Assembly (NCBI GenBank): GCA_027490195.1
Contig: JAIXYN010000022.1
Coordinates: forward strand, 1-64,000
Direction: 5' to 3'
DNA from: Verrucomicrobiaceae bacterium
GTDB taxonomy: Bacteria; Verrucomicrobiota; Verrucomicrobiia; Verrucomicrobiales; Verrucomicrobiaceae
DNA: 64,000 nt
In this document: positions 1-9,100 of the stretch, piece after piece
How the letters are laid out: each line of letters starts with the position of its first letter
Numbering within the stretch: position 1 is the first letter of the stretch
Program-made: the position numbers and the translations under genes
The notes under the pieces: generated by a model
What the model saw: the letters and a program-made list of their open reading frames with translations, nothing else
Told to the model about the DNA's origin: nothing
Databases searched by the model: none

Positions 1-61
1 AGTGCCGCGCGGCCTTCAACCGACGGACTTCCATTTCCTGGTGATCTCTTCTCTTGCTCAT
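1..61 (-). CDS. N-terminus of a helix-turn-helix or transposase-like protein (cut by window edge)
   Basis: Reading leftward from an ATG at 61, an open frame of about 20 codons runs off the window. It begins MSKRRDHQEMEVRRLKAARH. A basic start with a repeated E-x-R-R-L-x-A-A-R helix resembles the beginning of IS630-type transposases and other HTH proteins that continue with an AEVARRLGV-type helix. That continuation lies outside the window, so the identity is a guess from very few residues. Confidence 0.3.
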   Translation of the reverse strand, partial: MSKRRDHQEMEVRRLKAARH

Positions 62-100
62 CCAGCCATTCTACAACAGTTCTCGACCTTTGTCAGCCTA

Positions 101-382
101 TTATGCAAGTCTCAATAAAAAGCGACGTAAGACCAAGAGGCCGCCAATGAGGCCGATCACGGGTAAGACGACATAGCTCAAGTATTTAACCGAGCGATCT
201 CCGCCATCAACGTTCTCTGTGTACCTTTCAATCTCTTGCACTTGCACCTTCCGAACCCGTTCTTTCGATTCGGGCGTTACCTGTGCCTCGACCAATAGCG
301 GAGAAAGGCCAATCAAAATTCCAAGAAAAAAGACGAAATTCAGGCGTCGGGCCAAATGCATGGGCAGGAATTGGATTTGCAT
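101..382 (-). CDS. Small hypothetical membrane protein
   Basis: The 93-aa product has a hydrophobic N-terminal segment that looks like a signal peptide (FVFFLGILIGLSPLLVEA), a short charged middle (about residues 35-62), and a second hydrophobic helix (VVLPVIGLIGGLLVL) followed by an RRFLLRLA tail. Topology would be a short extracytoplasmic loop anchored at the C-terminus. The ATG at 361 gives a more typical signal-peptide start (MHLARRL) than the ATG at 382. I do not recognise the family. It lies just downstream of the truncated gene at the left edge on the same strand. Confidence 0.5.
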   Translation of the reverse strand: MQIQFLPMHLARRLNFVFFLGILIGLSPLLVEAQVTPESKERVRKVQVQEIERYTENVDGGDRSVKYLSYVVLPVIGLIGGLLVLRRFLLRLA

Positions 383-506
383 ATATAGGATGGCATTTCG
401 AAGCTATTTACTATCCGTCTAGCTCAAAAACTTTTAATGAGTTATTTTTTGCTTTAGAGTAACTGTATCTTGCTCTCATTCTATGGGCCTTGAGGAGTGA
501 GAGCCG

Positions 507-867
507 TTGGAGCAACTGCCTGTAGAAAACAAGAGTCACCCTCGAATGCTGCAATTGCGCTTCGAAAGCCGAGTCCGCCTGCAAAAACACGAGTTTGCTG
601 AGATCCTTGGCGAATGCTTCGGGGGACTCATGACCATGATCTGCGCCCCGTTCCCGCCAGCGCGGACTTGTTGCTCTTCAATGAGCACGGCGTGCATTTC
701 TTTGATCGCGATCAGACGACCTTTCGCCCGCAGCCCCTGCTGAAGCATCTCGCGTAGGTGCAGTCTGTGGACATCCATCCGGTGAATCAAAGGATTGTTC
801 TCAGCACTTTGGGCGCGACTTTGCGTCTTTTTGCGCCAGAAGGAACCATCGCCTTCCAAGACGCTCT
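507..867 (+). pseudogene. Possible decayed coding remnant upstream of the esterase
   Basis: This gap of about 480 bases (383-867) has no intact gene. Between 662 and 870 one frame reads like protein (for example FNEHGVHFFDRDQTTF, then after a stop DIHPVNQRIVLSTLG and LRLFAPEGTIAFQDAL), and a different frame reads well between 570 and 655. This pattern of one internal stop plus one frame change fits a degraded beta-propeller-like gene. It could also be chance in GC-rich DNA. The final stop overlaps the start of the next gene. Confidence 0.25.
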
Positions 868-2412
868 ATGAAAACCACGCTCACCCTGCTCTCCGTTCTT
901 TTACTCACGTCACTCCTACCGCTCAGCGCAGCGGAGTTGAAGCTCGCCTCCGTCCTGGCCGATCACATGGTTTTGCAACGTGACAAGCCCATCGCTGTGT
1001 GGGGCTGGGCTGACGCGGGAGAATCCGTAACCGTCTCCTTCGCCGGGCAATCGAAGTCGGCCATCGCAGCGGCGGATGGCAAGTGGTCTCTGAAGCTCGA
1101 TGCCATCGCGGCTGCCGCAGAGCCGCGAGTGCTCCTCGTCACCGGCAACGACGGGCGCAAGGTCGAGGTGAAGGACGTGCTTGTGGGCGAGGTGTGGCTC
1201 GGCTCAGGCCAGTCGAACATGGCGATGACGGTCGCGGGGTGTTATCACTTCGATGCGGAGAAGGCGGCGGCGAAGTTTCCGCTGATCCGTCATTATCGCG
1301 AAAGCTCCGGCCCGGCCGAGAAGCCGCAGGCCGAGGGCAAAGGCGCATGGCAAACATGCACGCCAGACACGGTCGGGGGCTTTTCTGCCGCACTGTATTT
1401 CTTCGGACGCGAGATCCACCAAGAGCTCGGGGTGCCTGTCGGCCTCATCAACACCTCCGTCGGCGGCACGCCAATCGAATCCTGGGTCGCCGCCGAGATG
1501 CAGTCCTCCGACCCTGAGACGAAGACGAACTACGACACGCGGCTCGATACTTTTTTGAAGTTCGATCCGGCGCAGGCTCCCGCTTTGCATCAAAAGCAGA
1601 TCGCCATCTGGAAAGCCGCCTCCGAAAAAGCCAAGGCCAATGGCACGCCCTTTGTCGTCCCCGCGCCAAAGGATCCGCTCGCCATGCACAAGCTCAAAGG
1701 TGGTCCCGCTGGACTCTTCAATGGCAAGGTTGTCAATCTCGTGCCCTACACACTGCGCGGCATGCTTTGGTATCAAGGCGAAGGCAATGCAGGCAATCCC
1801 GGCCTCTACCACAAGCAACTTACGCAGCTCGTCACGAGCTGGCGCTCGCTTTGGAATGACGAAGTGCCTTTTGCCTGGGTGCAGCTCCCCAACTACACCT
1901 CGCCCGGCGAAGGCTGGCCGCGCGTGCGTGAGTCCATGCTCAAGACGCTCGCGCTACCCAAAACCGGCATGGCCATCACCATCGACCTTGGTGATGCGAA
2001 GGACATTCATCCGAAGAACAAACAAGACGTCGGCAAGCGCCTCTCCTACTGGGCACTCGGCACCGTCTATGGCAAAAATGTCCCCGCCATCAGCGGTCCT
2101 CTCCCCGCCGGCTCGACCATCAGCGGCAATTCGATCACGGTTTCGTTCAAGCACACCAACGGCGGCCTCAAATCCATCACGGGCGGCGCTCTCACCGGCT
2201 TTCAGATTGCTGCTGCCGATCAGCAATGGAAGCCCGCCGAAGCCAAGATCGTCGGCGAGGCTGTCGTCGTCAGCAGCCCTGAAGTCGCTCAGCCAGCGGC
2301 CGTTCGTTACGCCTGGAAAGACTGGCCTGACTACAGCCTCGCCAATGGCGCTGGATTACCAGCCTCCCCCTTCCGCACGGATGAGTGGCCTGTGCCTGGG
2401 GTGAAGAAGTGA
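868..2412 (+). CDS. Sialate O-acetylesterase
   Basis: This secreted esterase should remove O-acetyl groups from sialic acids or related acetylated glycans in the periplasm or outside the cell. The 514-aa product has a signal peptide (residues 1-22, ending LSAA), then the family opening ASVLADHMVLQRDKPIAVWG, and the nucleophile block GSGQSNM at 112-118 (catalytic Ser116). The block LWYQGEGNAG lies near residue 300, and the Asp/His region is AKDIHPKNKQDVG. Length and motif order match full-length verrucomicrobial and planctomycete members. The next gene is an SGNH hydrolase starting 15 bases after the stop, so the two probably form an operon for processing acylated polysaccharide. Confidence 0.93.
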   Translation: MKTTLTLLSVLLLTSLLPLSAAELKLASVLADHMVLQRDKPIAVWGWADAGESVTVSFAGQSKSAIAAADGKWSLKLDAIAAAAEPRVLLVTGNDGRKVEVKDVLVGEVWLGSGQSNMAMTVAGCYHFDAEKAAAKFPLIRHYRESSGPAEKPQAEGKGAWQTCTPDTVGGFSAALYFFGREIHQELGVPVGLINTSVGGTPIESWVAAEMQSSDPETKTNYDTRLDTFLKFDPAQAPALHQKQIAIWKAASEKAKANGTPFVVPAPKDPLAMHKLKGGPAGLFNGKVVNLVPYTLRGMLWYQGEGNAGNPGLYHKQLTQLVTSWRSLWNDEVPFAWVQLPNYTSPGEGWPRVRESMLKTLALPKTGMAITIDLGDAKDIHPKNKQDVGKRLSYWALGTVYGKNVPAISGPLPAGSTISGNSITVSFKHTNGGLKSITGGALTGFQIAAADQQWKPAEAKIVGEAVVVSSPEVAQPAAVRYAWKDWPDYSLANGAGLPASPFRTDEWPVPGVKK

Positions 2413-2426
2413 ACCCATACATCCCG

Positions 2427-3182
2427 ATGAAACGCTTTCTCGCACTCTCCATGGGTCTGCTGCTCGCGCTGCTTTCTGCACTGCATGCTGCTGACACACC
2501 GGCCAAGCCCAAAACGGCCACTCCGCCTGAGTTCGCCGCCATCATCGATGATCCCAAGCTGCCGCGCGTGCTGTTGATGGGCGACTCGGTGTCCATCGCC
2601 TATGCGTTGGAGGTGCGGAAACTGCTGGCTGGGGTGGCGAACGTGCATCGCGTGCCCGCGAACTGCGGCTCCACGAAGACCGCGCTCGGTTCGTATGGCC
2701 TCGTTCGCTGGTTACCAGACCCGAAGGAGAAATGGGATGTCATTCACTTCAATCACGGTCTGCATGATCTCTCTTACCGCTTCGCCGATGACAGCGACAA
2801 GAACGCCAAAGGCGAATACGCCTCGCCGACAAACGGCGGGCATCAAAACGTGTCGCCAGAGCTCTATGAGAAGAATTTGCACCTGATCATCGCACGGCTG
2901 AAGCAAACTGGCGCCAGGCTCATCTTCGCCAGCACCACACCTGTGCCGGAGAGCGATGCCGCGAAGTATGTCAAGGACTCCGAGCTGCCCTACAATGAAA
3001 TCGCCAAACGTGTGATACTGGAAGAAGGCGTGACTTGGAATGACCTCTGGTCCCTCGTGAAACCCCGCCAGGCTGAGCTGCAAGGGAAGCGCAACGTTCA
3101 CTTCATGCCCAGTGGCTCGGCGGTGATGGCCAAAAAAGTCGCTGAACAGATCCGTTCAGCATTGGTGCAGGCCAAACCTTGA
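2427..3182 (+). CDS. Secreted SGNH/GDSL-family hydrolase
   Basis: The 251-aa product is predicted to be an exported esterase or acetylhydrolase of the SGNH fold. It has a signal peptide (MKRFLALSMGLLLALLSALHAA), block I VLLMGDSVS with Ser54, an NCGSTKTA segment supplying the oxyanion glycine, the Asn-containing HFNHGLHDL, and the late block NVHFMPSG supplying the catalytic His. The ATG at 2427 is preferred over one 42 bases upstream because it gives a clean signal peptide and avoids overlap with the preceding esterase. The pair probably acts on the same acylated glycans, but the substrate is not visible from sequence. Confidence 0.85.
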   Translation: MKRFLALSMGLLLALLSALHAADTPAKPKTATPPEFAAIIDDPKLPRVLLMGDSVSIAYALEVRKLLAGVANVHRVPANCGSTKTALGSYGLVRWLPDPKEKWDVIHFNHGLHDLSYRFADDSDKNAKGEYASPTNGGHQNVSPELYEKNLHLIIARLKQTGARLIFASTTPVPESDAAKYVKDSELPYNEIAKRVILEEGVTWNDLWSLVKPRQAELQGKRNVHFMPSGSAVMAKKVAEQIRSALVQAKP

Positions 3183-3542
3183 GTTGCGGAACCTGGCCCC
3201 GATCAATCGCGGTGTTTGGGATCATACCCTCACCTCGTTGCCGTTTCGAAAAGTGCTCCCCACGCACAACCTTCGCCGCACATGCCCCTCATTCGCACGC
3301 TATTCCCTTCCGTCTTCGTTTTCGCCACCTTCGCACGGCGTGGCCGAGGGCCATATCGAAAGCTGAACGAGTGCCAGCGGCGAGTTCTGGACGAAGGCGG
3401 GAAAGGTCACGCAGCATGAGCCATACAATTGTGAGCCCGCAGGCACTGGTGCTGACACTCTGACTTGGAAATGGCGTCACCGTGAAACCCCGCCGTCCAT
3501 GTTCTGATTTACCTCTGTGCTTGAGTGCGCTCTTCTTCCCCC
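3183..3542 (+). other. Gene-free stretch with possible coding remnants
   Basis: These 360 bases hold no convincing gene. A signal-peptide-like start (MPLIRTLFPSVFVFATFA at about 3282) is followed in a shifted frame by a protein-like run that includes GEFWTKAGKVTQHEPY, which suggests a frameshifted remnant. No terminator or repeat copy was seen. Confidence 0.25.
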
Positions 3543-4343
3543 ATGTGTGGCCGTCTGAACCAGTTCGCGAGCCTTCCCGCGCTTTCTCTCGCGGGCAAGA
3601 AGCTGCGTATCGAGCGCCGCCCCAAGAAAAAGGACGAGGACAGCAAAGCGGAGACGCAGGTGATCCATAACATCTGCCCCACCGACTACGCGGATGTCTT
3701 GACGGTGCAGGCCGACGAGATCGGCATTGAGCGCATGCGCTTTGGCCTGGTGCCTTCGTGGGCCAAAGGCAGCAAAAAGGAGGTCGCGAAGAAATTTGGC
3801 CTCACCTTCAATGCGCGCTGCGAAAGCATCTTTGAACTGGCCTCCTACCGCAGCCCCATCCTGCGCCAGCGCTGCCTCATCCCCGTGCGCGGGTGGCATG
3901 AGTGGCCGGACCGCAACCGCCCCTACTTCATCCACCGCAGGGACGATGCGCCGGTGCTGCTGGCAGGCATCTGGGATGTCTGGGAAAGCCGCAGCCCGGA
4001 GGATGCCGAGAGCGGCGGCGTCATCACCTCCATGAGTGTGGTCACCACGCCGCCTGGACATTACATGGCGAAGTTTCACGATCGGAGCCCTCTTATTCTG
4101 GAGGGGGAAACCGCCCTCACGTGGATGCAACCGGGCATGCAGGCGGATGAGCTCCGCGCCCTCTTCAAGCCCTACGAAAGCGAGCAACTGGAGGCCTACC
4201 GCGTCTCCAGCGCCGCCAATCAAGCACGAAACAAAAGCGAGGAAGCCCTACGCCCCATCGCGCCGCCCGTGCCACAGGCCGGAGATGACCCCGTCAAAGA
4301 GGAAGAGGATCCCGGTCCGCAATTGCTGCTCTTTGAGCCTTGA
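3543..4343 (+). CDS. SRAP-domain protein (HMCES/YedK family), abasic-site DNA-protein crosslinker
   Basis: SRAP proteins shield abasic sites in single-stranded DNA by forming a thiazolidine crosslink through the Cys that follows the initiator Met. The start at 3543 is set by this chemistry because it gives MCGR with Cys2 exposed after Met removal; an upstream start would bury it. Other active-site positions are present in the usual order: Asn90 in FNARCES, Glu120 in RGWHEW, and His179 in KFHDRSP. The 266-aa length is normal for the family. The C-terminal tail (EEEDPGPQLLLFEP) ends in a hydrophobic LLLF motif, reminiscent of the QxxLF-type clamp-binding ends seen on some DNA-repair proteins; that role is inference. 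Confidence 0.93.
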   Translation: MCGRLNQFASLPALSLAGKKLRIERRPKKKDEDSKAETQVIHNICPTDYADVLTVQADEIGIERMRFGLVPSWAKGSKKEVAKKFGLTFNARCESIFELASYRSPILRQRCLIPVRGWHEWPDRNRPYFIHRRDDAPVLLAGIWDVWESRSPEDAESGGVITSMSVVTTPPGHYMAKFHDRSPLILEGETALTWMQPGMQADELRALFKPYESEQLEAYRVSSAANQARNKSEEALRPIAPPVPQAGDDPVKEEEDPGPQLLLFEP

Positions 4344-4610
4344 ACAGTTTGCTGAAAATGGCATCCGCTGGGCCAAGAGGCGCTATGCTGCCGCGCATCA
4401 CCAACTTTCAGAAGAAACCCGTCTCGATCTTCGTGGGTGTTTGAAAACCTCGGCGGTGCTTCTGGTCGCAGAATGATGGAGATCGCGACAGCGCCCTGGA
4501 ACCGGAGCGTAGCGAAGATAGACAACCAAGGGTTGCCCAGAGGGTGAGCGAAACGAATCAATGCTCCAGCCCTATGGAGCTTTGCGCGGGCCATGAGGCA
4601 CTCCATTCTG
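4344..4610. other. Intergenic stretch before repeat copies
   Basis: No credible gene is visible. Open frames here are short and run into the repeat elements at 4611-4920. The stretch around 4490-4560 (with GAACCGGAGCGTAGCGAAG) looks like further low-information repeat-like DNA, but I found no second copy of it in the window. Confidence 0.4.
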
Positions 4611-4749
4611 TACTGGGAGCGCTGGTTTTTAACCGGCTCTGGGTATGGCTCCGCAGCACGAGCATGCGCCGTATTGACTGCGAGTTTCTTTCCATGGCGA
4701 TGGTGCAGGGACGCTCGCCGGAGCCGATAAAATATCGGCGCTCCCAGTA
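4611..4749 (+). repeat. R1 palindromic element, copy A
   Basis: This 139-bp element begins TACTGGGAGCGC and ends GCGCTCCCAGTA, a perfect 12-bp terminal inverted repeat. Each arm also contains its own hairpin: GCTGGTT-TTT-AACCGGC on the left and GCCGATA-AAA-TATCGGC on the right. The centre shares GGTGCAGGGACGCTCGCCGG with copies B and C. It is non-coding, lies between genes and resembles REP/MITE-type elements. Confidence 0.85.
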
Positions 4750-4783
4750 CGGAGTTGCCAGTGCGGAGGTGCGGGATTCTGGG

Positions 4784-4920
4784 CTGGGAGCGCTGGTTTT
4801 TAACCGGCTCTGGGGAGAGCTCCGCAGCACGAGCTTGCGCCGTGTTGATTGGGAGATTCTTTCCGTGGCGATGGTGCAGGGACGCTCGCCGGAGCCGATA
4901 AAATATCGGCGCTCCCAGTA
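4784..4920 (+). repeat. R1 palindromic element, copy B
   Basis: This second copy lies only 34 bases after copy A in the same orientation, with CTGGGAGCGC and GCGCTCCCAG ends. The left arm is the GGTTTTTAACC hairpin type and the right arm the GATAAAATATC type, as in copy A. The centre differs by scattered substitutions, so the two copies are not a very recent duplication. Confidence 0.85.
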
Positions 4921-5143
4921 CCGGATCTGGCAGTACGTCTATGCGTCGCCCATCTGCACGGCAGTCCCTTGCAAAATAACAGTTTTTGATGCTTGGCAGG
5001 ATCACAGACCGCTAAATCAATCCATTAGTTTACGAAGCTCTTACAAGCGCAAATCCGATCCTGCATGTTATAGTAAATCTTGAGAATGACGCAAAATAGC
5101 AACGCATCCTTGATTTTGGGTTAATTCATTTTTTGACGACTTT

Positions 5144-6115
5144 ATGAAGTGCTACACATTTAGGAATATGAAACTCTTCATCGCCATAGCGGTTTTTGCT
5201 CTTTTCGGGCAGGCTATGGCGGCTGAATCCACCGGCACAGTTTCGGTGGCAGTGGGAAAGGTGACGCTCATCCCGATGGGTAGCAATGCCGAGACTCCCC
5301 TGAAGGTAGGCGATGCGGTGCCGGTGGGTTCCACGGTGAAGACAGGGGCTGCTTCGCGTGCGGTGATCAAGACCACAAAGCAGTCGGCCATTCGCATCGC
5401 GGAAAATTCGCAGACAGTGTTTGTGGAACTCGTGGACTCTGACACAGCGCCAAAGGTGCTGGTGGATCTCAAGTCAGGCAGCCTCGGCGCGCTGATTCAG
5501 CCGCAGGCGCAATCGACCATGGACTTCAAAGTGAAGACCCCCAGCGGTATCGCTGCGGCACGCGGCACGATGTTTGCGGTGGCCGTGGAAGATGGCAAAG
5601 GCTTCGTCAAAGTGGAGCACGGCAAAGTGGACGTGACGCCCCTCAATGTGAAGAAGCAGGTGCCGCAGAGTGGCAAAGTAACCATTGTCAAAGGAACGGT
5701 GACGGAGACACCTCCAGGGCAAGCCGAGCATGCGCTGAAGGAGGGTGACATCGTGGCCGTGGGCAGCACGCTCAAAACCGGTGCGGATTCAAACGCCACA
5801 GTAACGATGACCACGACCTCCGCGATTCGCCTTGGCCCGGATTCCGAGGCGGTGGTGGCTGAAATTGTCGAGTCCAAGGAAGCGCCCAAGGTGCTACTGG
5901 ACCTGAAGAACGGCACCATCGGTGCGCTGGTGAAGCCTGAGACTTCCGGCAAGATGGATTTCAAGATCAAGACGCCCAGTGGCGTCGCTGTGGCAAAGGG
6001 AGCCTTTTACTCCGTCTCTGTCGAGAACGGCAAAGGCTACGTGCAGACGAAGGATGGCGAAGTCGTCATCGTCCCGCTGCAAACCGCCGCCGCCACTTCC
6101 AAGCCTCAGCAATAA
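5144..6115 (+). CDS. Exported protein with two FecR domains
   Basis: The 323-aa product has a signal peptide (KLFIAIAVFALFGQAMAA) and then two tandem FecR-type units of about 140 residues. Each runs from a VGKVTLIP or VKGTVTET strand through LKxGDxVxVGSTxKTGA, an IRIAENS or IRLGPDS turn, to KTPSGxAxAxG and a GKGxV end. FecR domains form small beta-helical periplasmic modules. Unlike the iron-signalling FecR, there is no membrane anchor, so the protein is probably periplasmic or surface-exposed. It ends 6 bases before the two-partner-secretion exoprotein and is probably co-transcribed with it. An alternative ATG lies at 5168. Confidence 0.85.
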   Translation: MKCYTFRNMKLFIAIAVFALFGQAMAAESTGTVSVAVGKVTLIPMGSNAETPLKVGDAVPVGSTVKTGAASRAVIKTTKQSAIRIAENSQTVFVELVDSDTAPKVLVDLKSGSLGALIQPQAQSTMDFKVKTPSGIAAARGTMFAVAVEDGKGFVKVEHGKVDVTPLNVKKQVPQSGKVTIVKGTVTETPPGQAEHALKEGDIVAVGSTLKTGADSNATVTMTTTSAIRLGPDSEAVVAEIVESKEAPKVLLDLKNGTIGALVKPETSGKMDFKIKTPSGVAVAKGAFYSVSVENGKGYVQTKDGEVVIVPLQTAAATSKPQQ

Positions 6116-6121
6116 CACTGA

Positions 6122-9100
6122 ATGTCTTTGGGATGTCCATCTTTGAGGACTGTTCGCGCCCTCGTTTGGGGTGCGTCATTATGGATTTTGCTGCAAGGAT
6201 CAGTGGTTCAAATTTCCGCGAATCCGACCGGTGGCGTGGTGGTGCTGGGAGAAGCTCAAATTCAAAGCACTTTCCCCGGACTGACCACCATCCATCAGCA
6301 GACGGATCGTGCGGTCATTGACTGGAGTAGCTTTAACATCGCCAGCGGCGAGCACACGCAGTTCATCGTGCCAGATGCGAATTCAGCCACGCTGAACCGC
6401 GTACTGGATGGCGGGCCATCGCTCTTGAATGGCACGCTCACCTCCAACGGCCAGTTGTTTCTCATCAATGCCAGCGGCATCATCTTTGGCCAGGGTTCCG
6501 TGGTGGATGTGGCGGGACTCACGGCCTCCACTTTGGATCTGAGCAACCGCATGTTCATGGCCGGTGGAGAGATGGTGTATCAGGGAAACAGCACGGCGGA
6601 AGTCACCAATGCGGGCTCCATTCGCGCCTCCAGTGGGGATGTTTTTTTGATCGGTTTGCAGGTCAACAACTCCGGTGCCATCCGCGCCCCGAGCGGCACC
6701 GTCGGTCTGGCCGCAGGCACGGATGTGCTCATCATGCCCGCAGGCGATGAGCGCGTGATCGTGCGAAATGCAGCAGGCCCGCAGCGTGGAACCGGGGTGA
6801 CCAACAGCGGCCTTATTGAAGCGAACGTCGCTGAGTTGAAAGCCCACGGCGGCAATGTGTATGCTCTAGCCATTCGCAATAACGGGCGAATCGCCGCCAC
6901 CGCCGCCACGAGGCAGGGCGGCCGCATCATCCTTAGCGCAAACGGCGGCCATATCGAGAGCACAGGCAAGCTGGTGGCGCGTGGTCCCTCAGGGAACGGC
7001 GGGCAGATCAAAATCAACGCGGGCAGCAGAGGCAGTGCCACCCTGGGCGGACGTGTGGATGCCAATGGCAAGACAGGGCACGGAGGCAGTGTCGCGGTGA
7101 CCGGTGGGGAGGTCACAGTGCGCCGCGCCATCGTCGTTTCTGCCGATGGTGAAACCGCAGGCGGACTGATCGAAATCAATGCCAGACCGCAGGACAGCGC
7201 AGGGAGTGCCGCTGCAATGACGACCACGATCATTGACGGCACCATCCGCGCCGACGCTGGCAGCGGCACAGGAGGCATTATCCGGCTGGGCGGGACCTCG
7301 CTCACGCTCGGGGGGAAGGCCCTTGTCAGTGCCAGCGGAGCCACCGGCGGTGGCAGCATCTTTGCAGGCGGCGGCGCGCTAGGACTTGACGCCAGCATGG
7401 CGAACTCCACGCGGTTGGAGATTCAGCCGGGCGCGATCCTTGCGGCCAATGCCATCCACAGCGGCAGCGGCGGCACGGTGGTGGCCTTTGCCAGCGACCA
7501 GCTCACCTTCCATGGCAGCCTGCAGGCACGCGGAGGCATGACCGGCGGCAGTGGCGGTCAGGCCGAGCTCTCCGGCAAACAGACGCTGATCATCGAATCC
7601 CTCACGGGACGCATTGACCTACGTGCTCCACAAGGACAGGCAGGCAGCCTGCTGCTGGATCCCAATGATATCCTCATTTCCGACAGTGTGGCAGGAACTA
7701 CCATCTCCCATCCAGCGCAGTCCAACACGCTTGAAGCCTCGGACATTTCCGCGTGGCTCGACTCCAACTCAGGCAGCCTCATCATTCAAACGGACCGCAA
7801 CGCCGCCGGTGGCCAGGGCGACATCACCCTGGAAGGTGTCATCCAGTGGAGTTCCTCCGCGTCGCTGACCATCCATGCGGACCGTGACTTCATCATGGCC
7901 ACGCAGAATGGCGGCACGGGCCTCATTCAGTCCCACGGCACTGGCGATTTGATCATCAATGCCGGGCGCAGTGTGCAAATTCTGACCGGCTCGCAAATAT
8001 TCACCCACTCGGGCAACGTCACCATCCATGGCAACCAAGGTGCTGCCTCCTTGGAGGGCGACTTCCAGGCCATTTACATCGGCGGTCAGATCCTTTCAGA
8101 CAGCGGCAGCATCACCCTCGTGGGCAGGACAGGAGCCACGAGCAGCGCCTTGACGGGAGCGATCCTGCTGGACACTGGCAGCGCGGTGAGCGCGGGCAGC
8201 TTTGGCGTGATCACGCTGCAAACGACAGGCGGCAGCGTACTGGGCCATGGCTCCGTCACCTCCTGGGGACTCAAGCTTGCTGGCAACGATGGCTTCTACC
8301 TCACCAGCGCGGACAATGCCGTCCAGACCCTGACGACCATCGGCACGATTGGCTCCATTCAGATCGTGAACACCTTGGGGCTCACCATTGGCAGCATCGG
8401 CGCGGACAGCGGGCTCAGCGCCTTCGGTGGCATCAGCATCGCCACCACCAATACGGACCACATCCGCATCAAGAATGATCTATCATCCCAAGGCGGCGCG
8501 ATCATCCTGCACGCTTTCGGCATTGAGGTGAGTGGCAGCCATGTTTCCAACACTGGCACTGGAGCGATTTACATGACCGTGAATCGTGAGATCAACGTGA
8601 ACTCCGGCTCCACGATCTCCGTGGTGGATGGCCGCATGGAACTGAATGCCAATCAGTACATGGAGGCCACAGGCGGCAGCTTCACTGGCATCATCCTGAA
8701 CAACGCCACACTCACCACCTCCGGCATGGGGGCCATTGCGCTGAATGGTCGCAGCGGTGACACGGGCGACGGCAACATCGGCATTCTCATGCTGAATGGG
8801 TCCACGATTCAATCCACCTCCACCTTGCCCACAGCGGGCGGCATCACGCTCCTTGGCGTGGCGAGCTCTCTGAATGGCAGCGGCAATCGTGGCGTGTCAT
8901 TGCAGGATGCCGGAACGGCCATCACCAGCGCCGGTGCGGCCATTGCCATCACCGGCAGCGGCACTCCCCTCGGCGAGCAAAATACCGGTGTGGACCTCGG
9001 CGCAGACATCGCCATCACGAACAGCGGCGCGATCATCATCAACACCGACACCGTCAGCATCGCGGGCGCGGCCACGATTGGCGGCACAGGCATGCTTGCC

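Noticed and set aside
4544-5083. 179-codon open frame across the R1 repeats
   Set aside because: It is translated from two R1 copies and the spacer, so the repeated peptide only reflects the DNA repeats.
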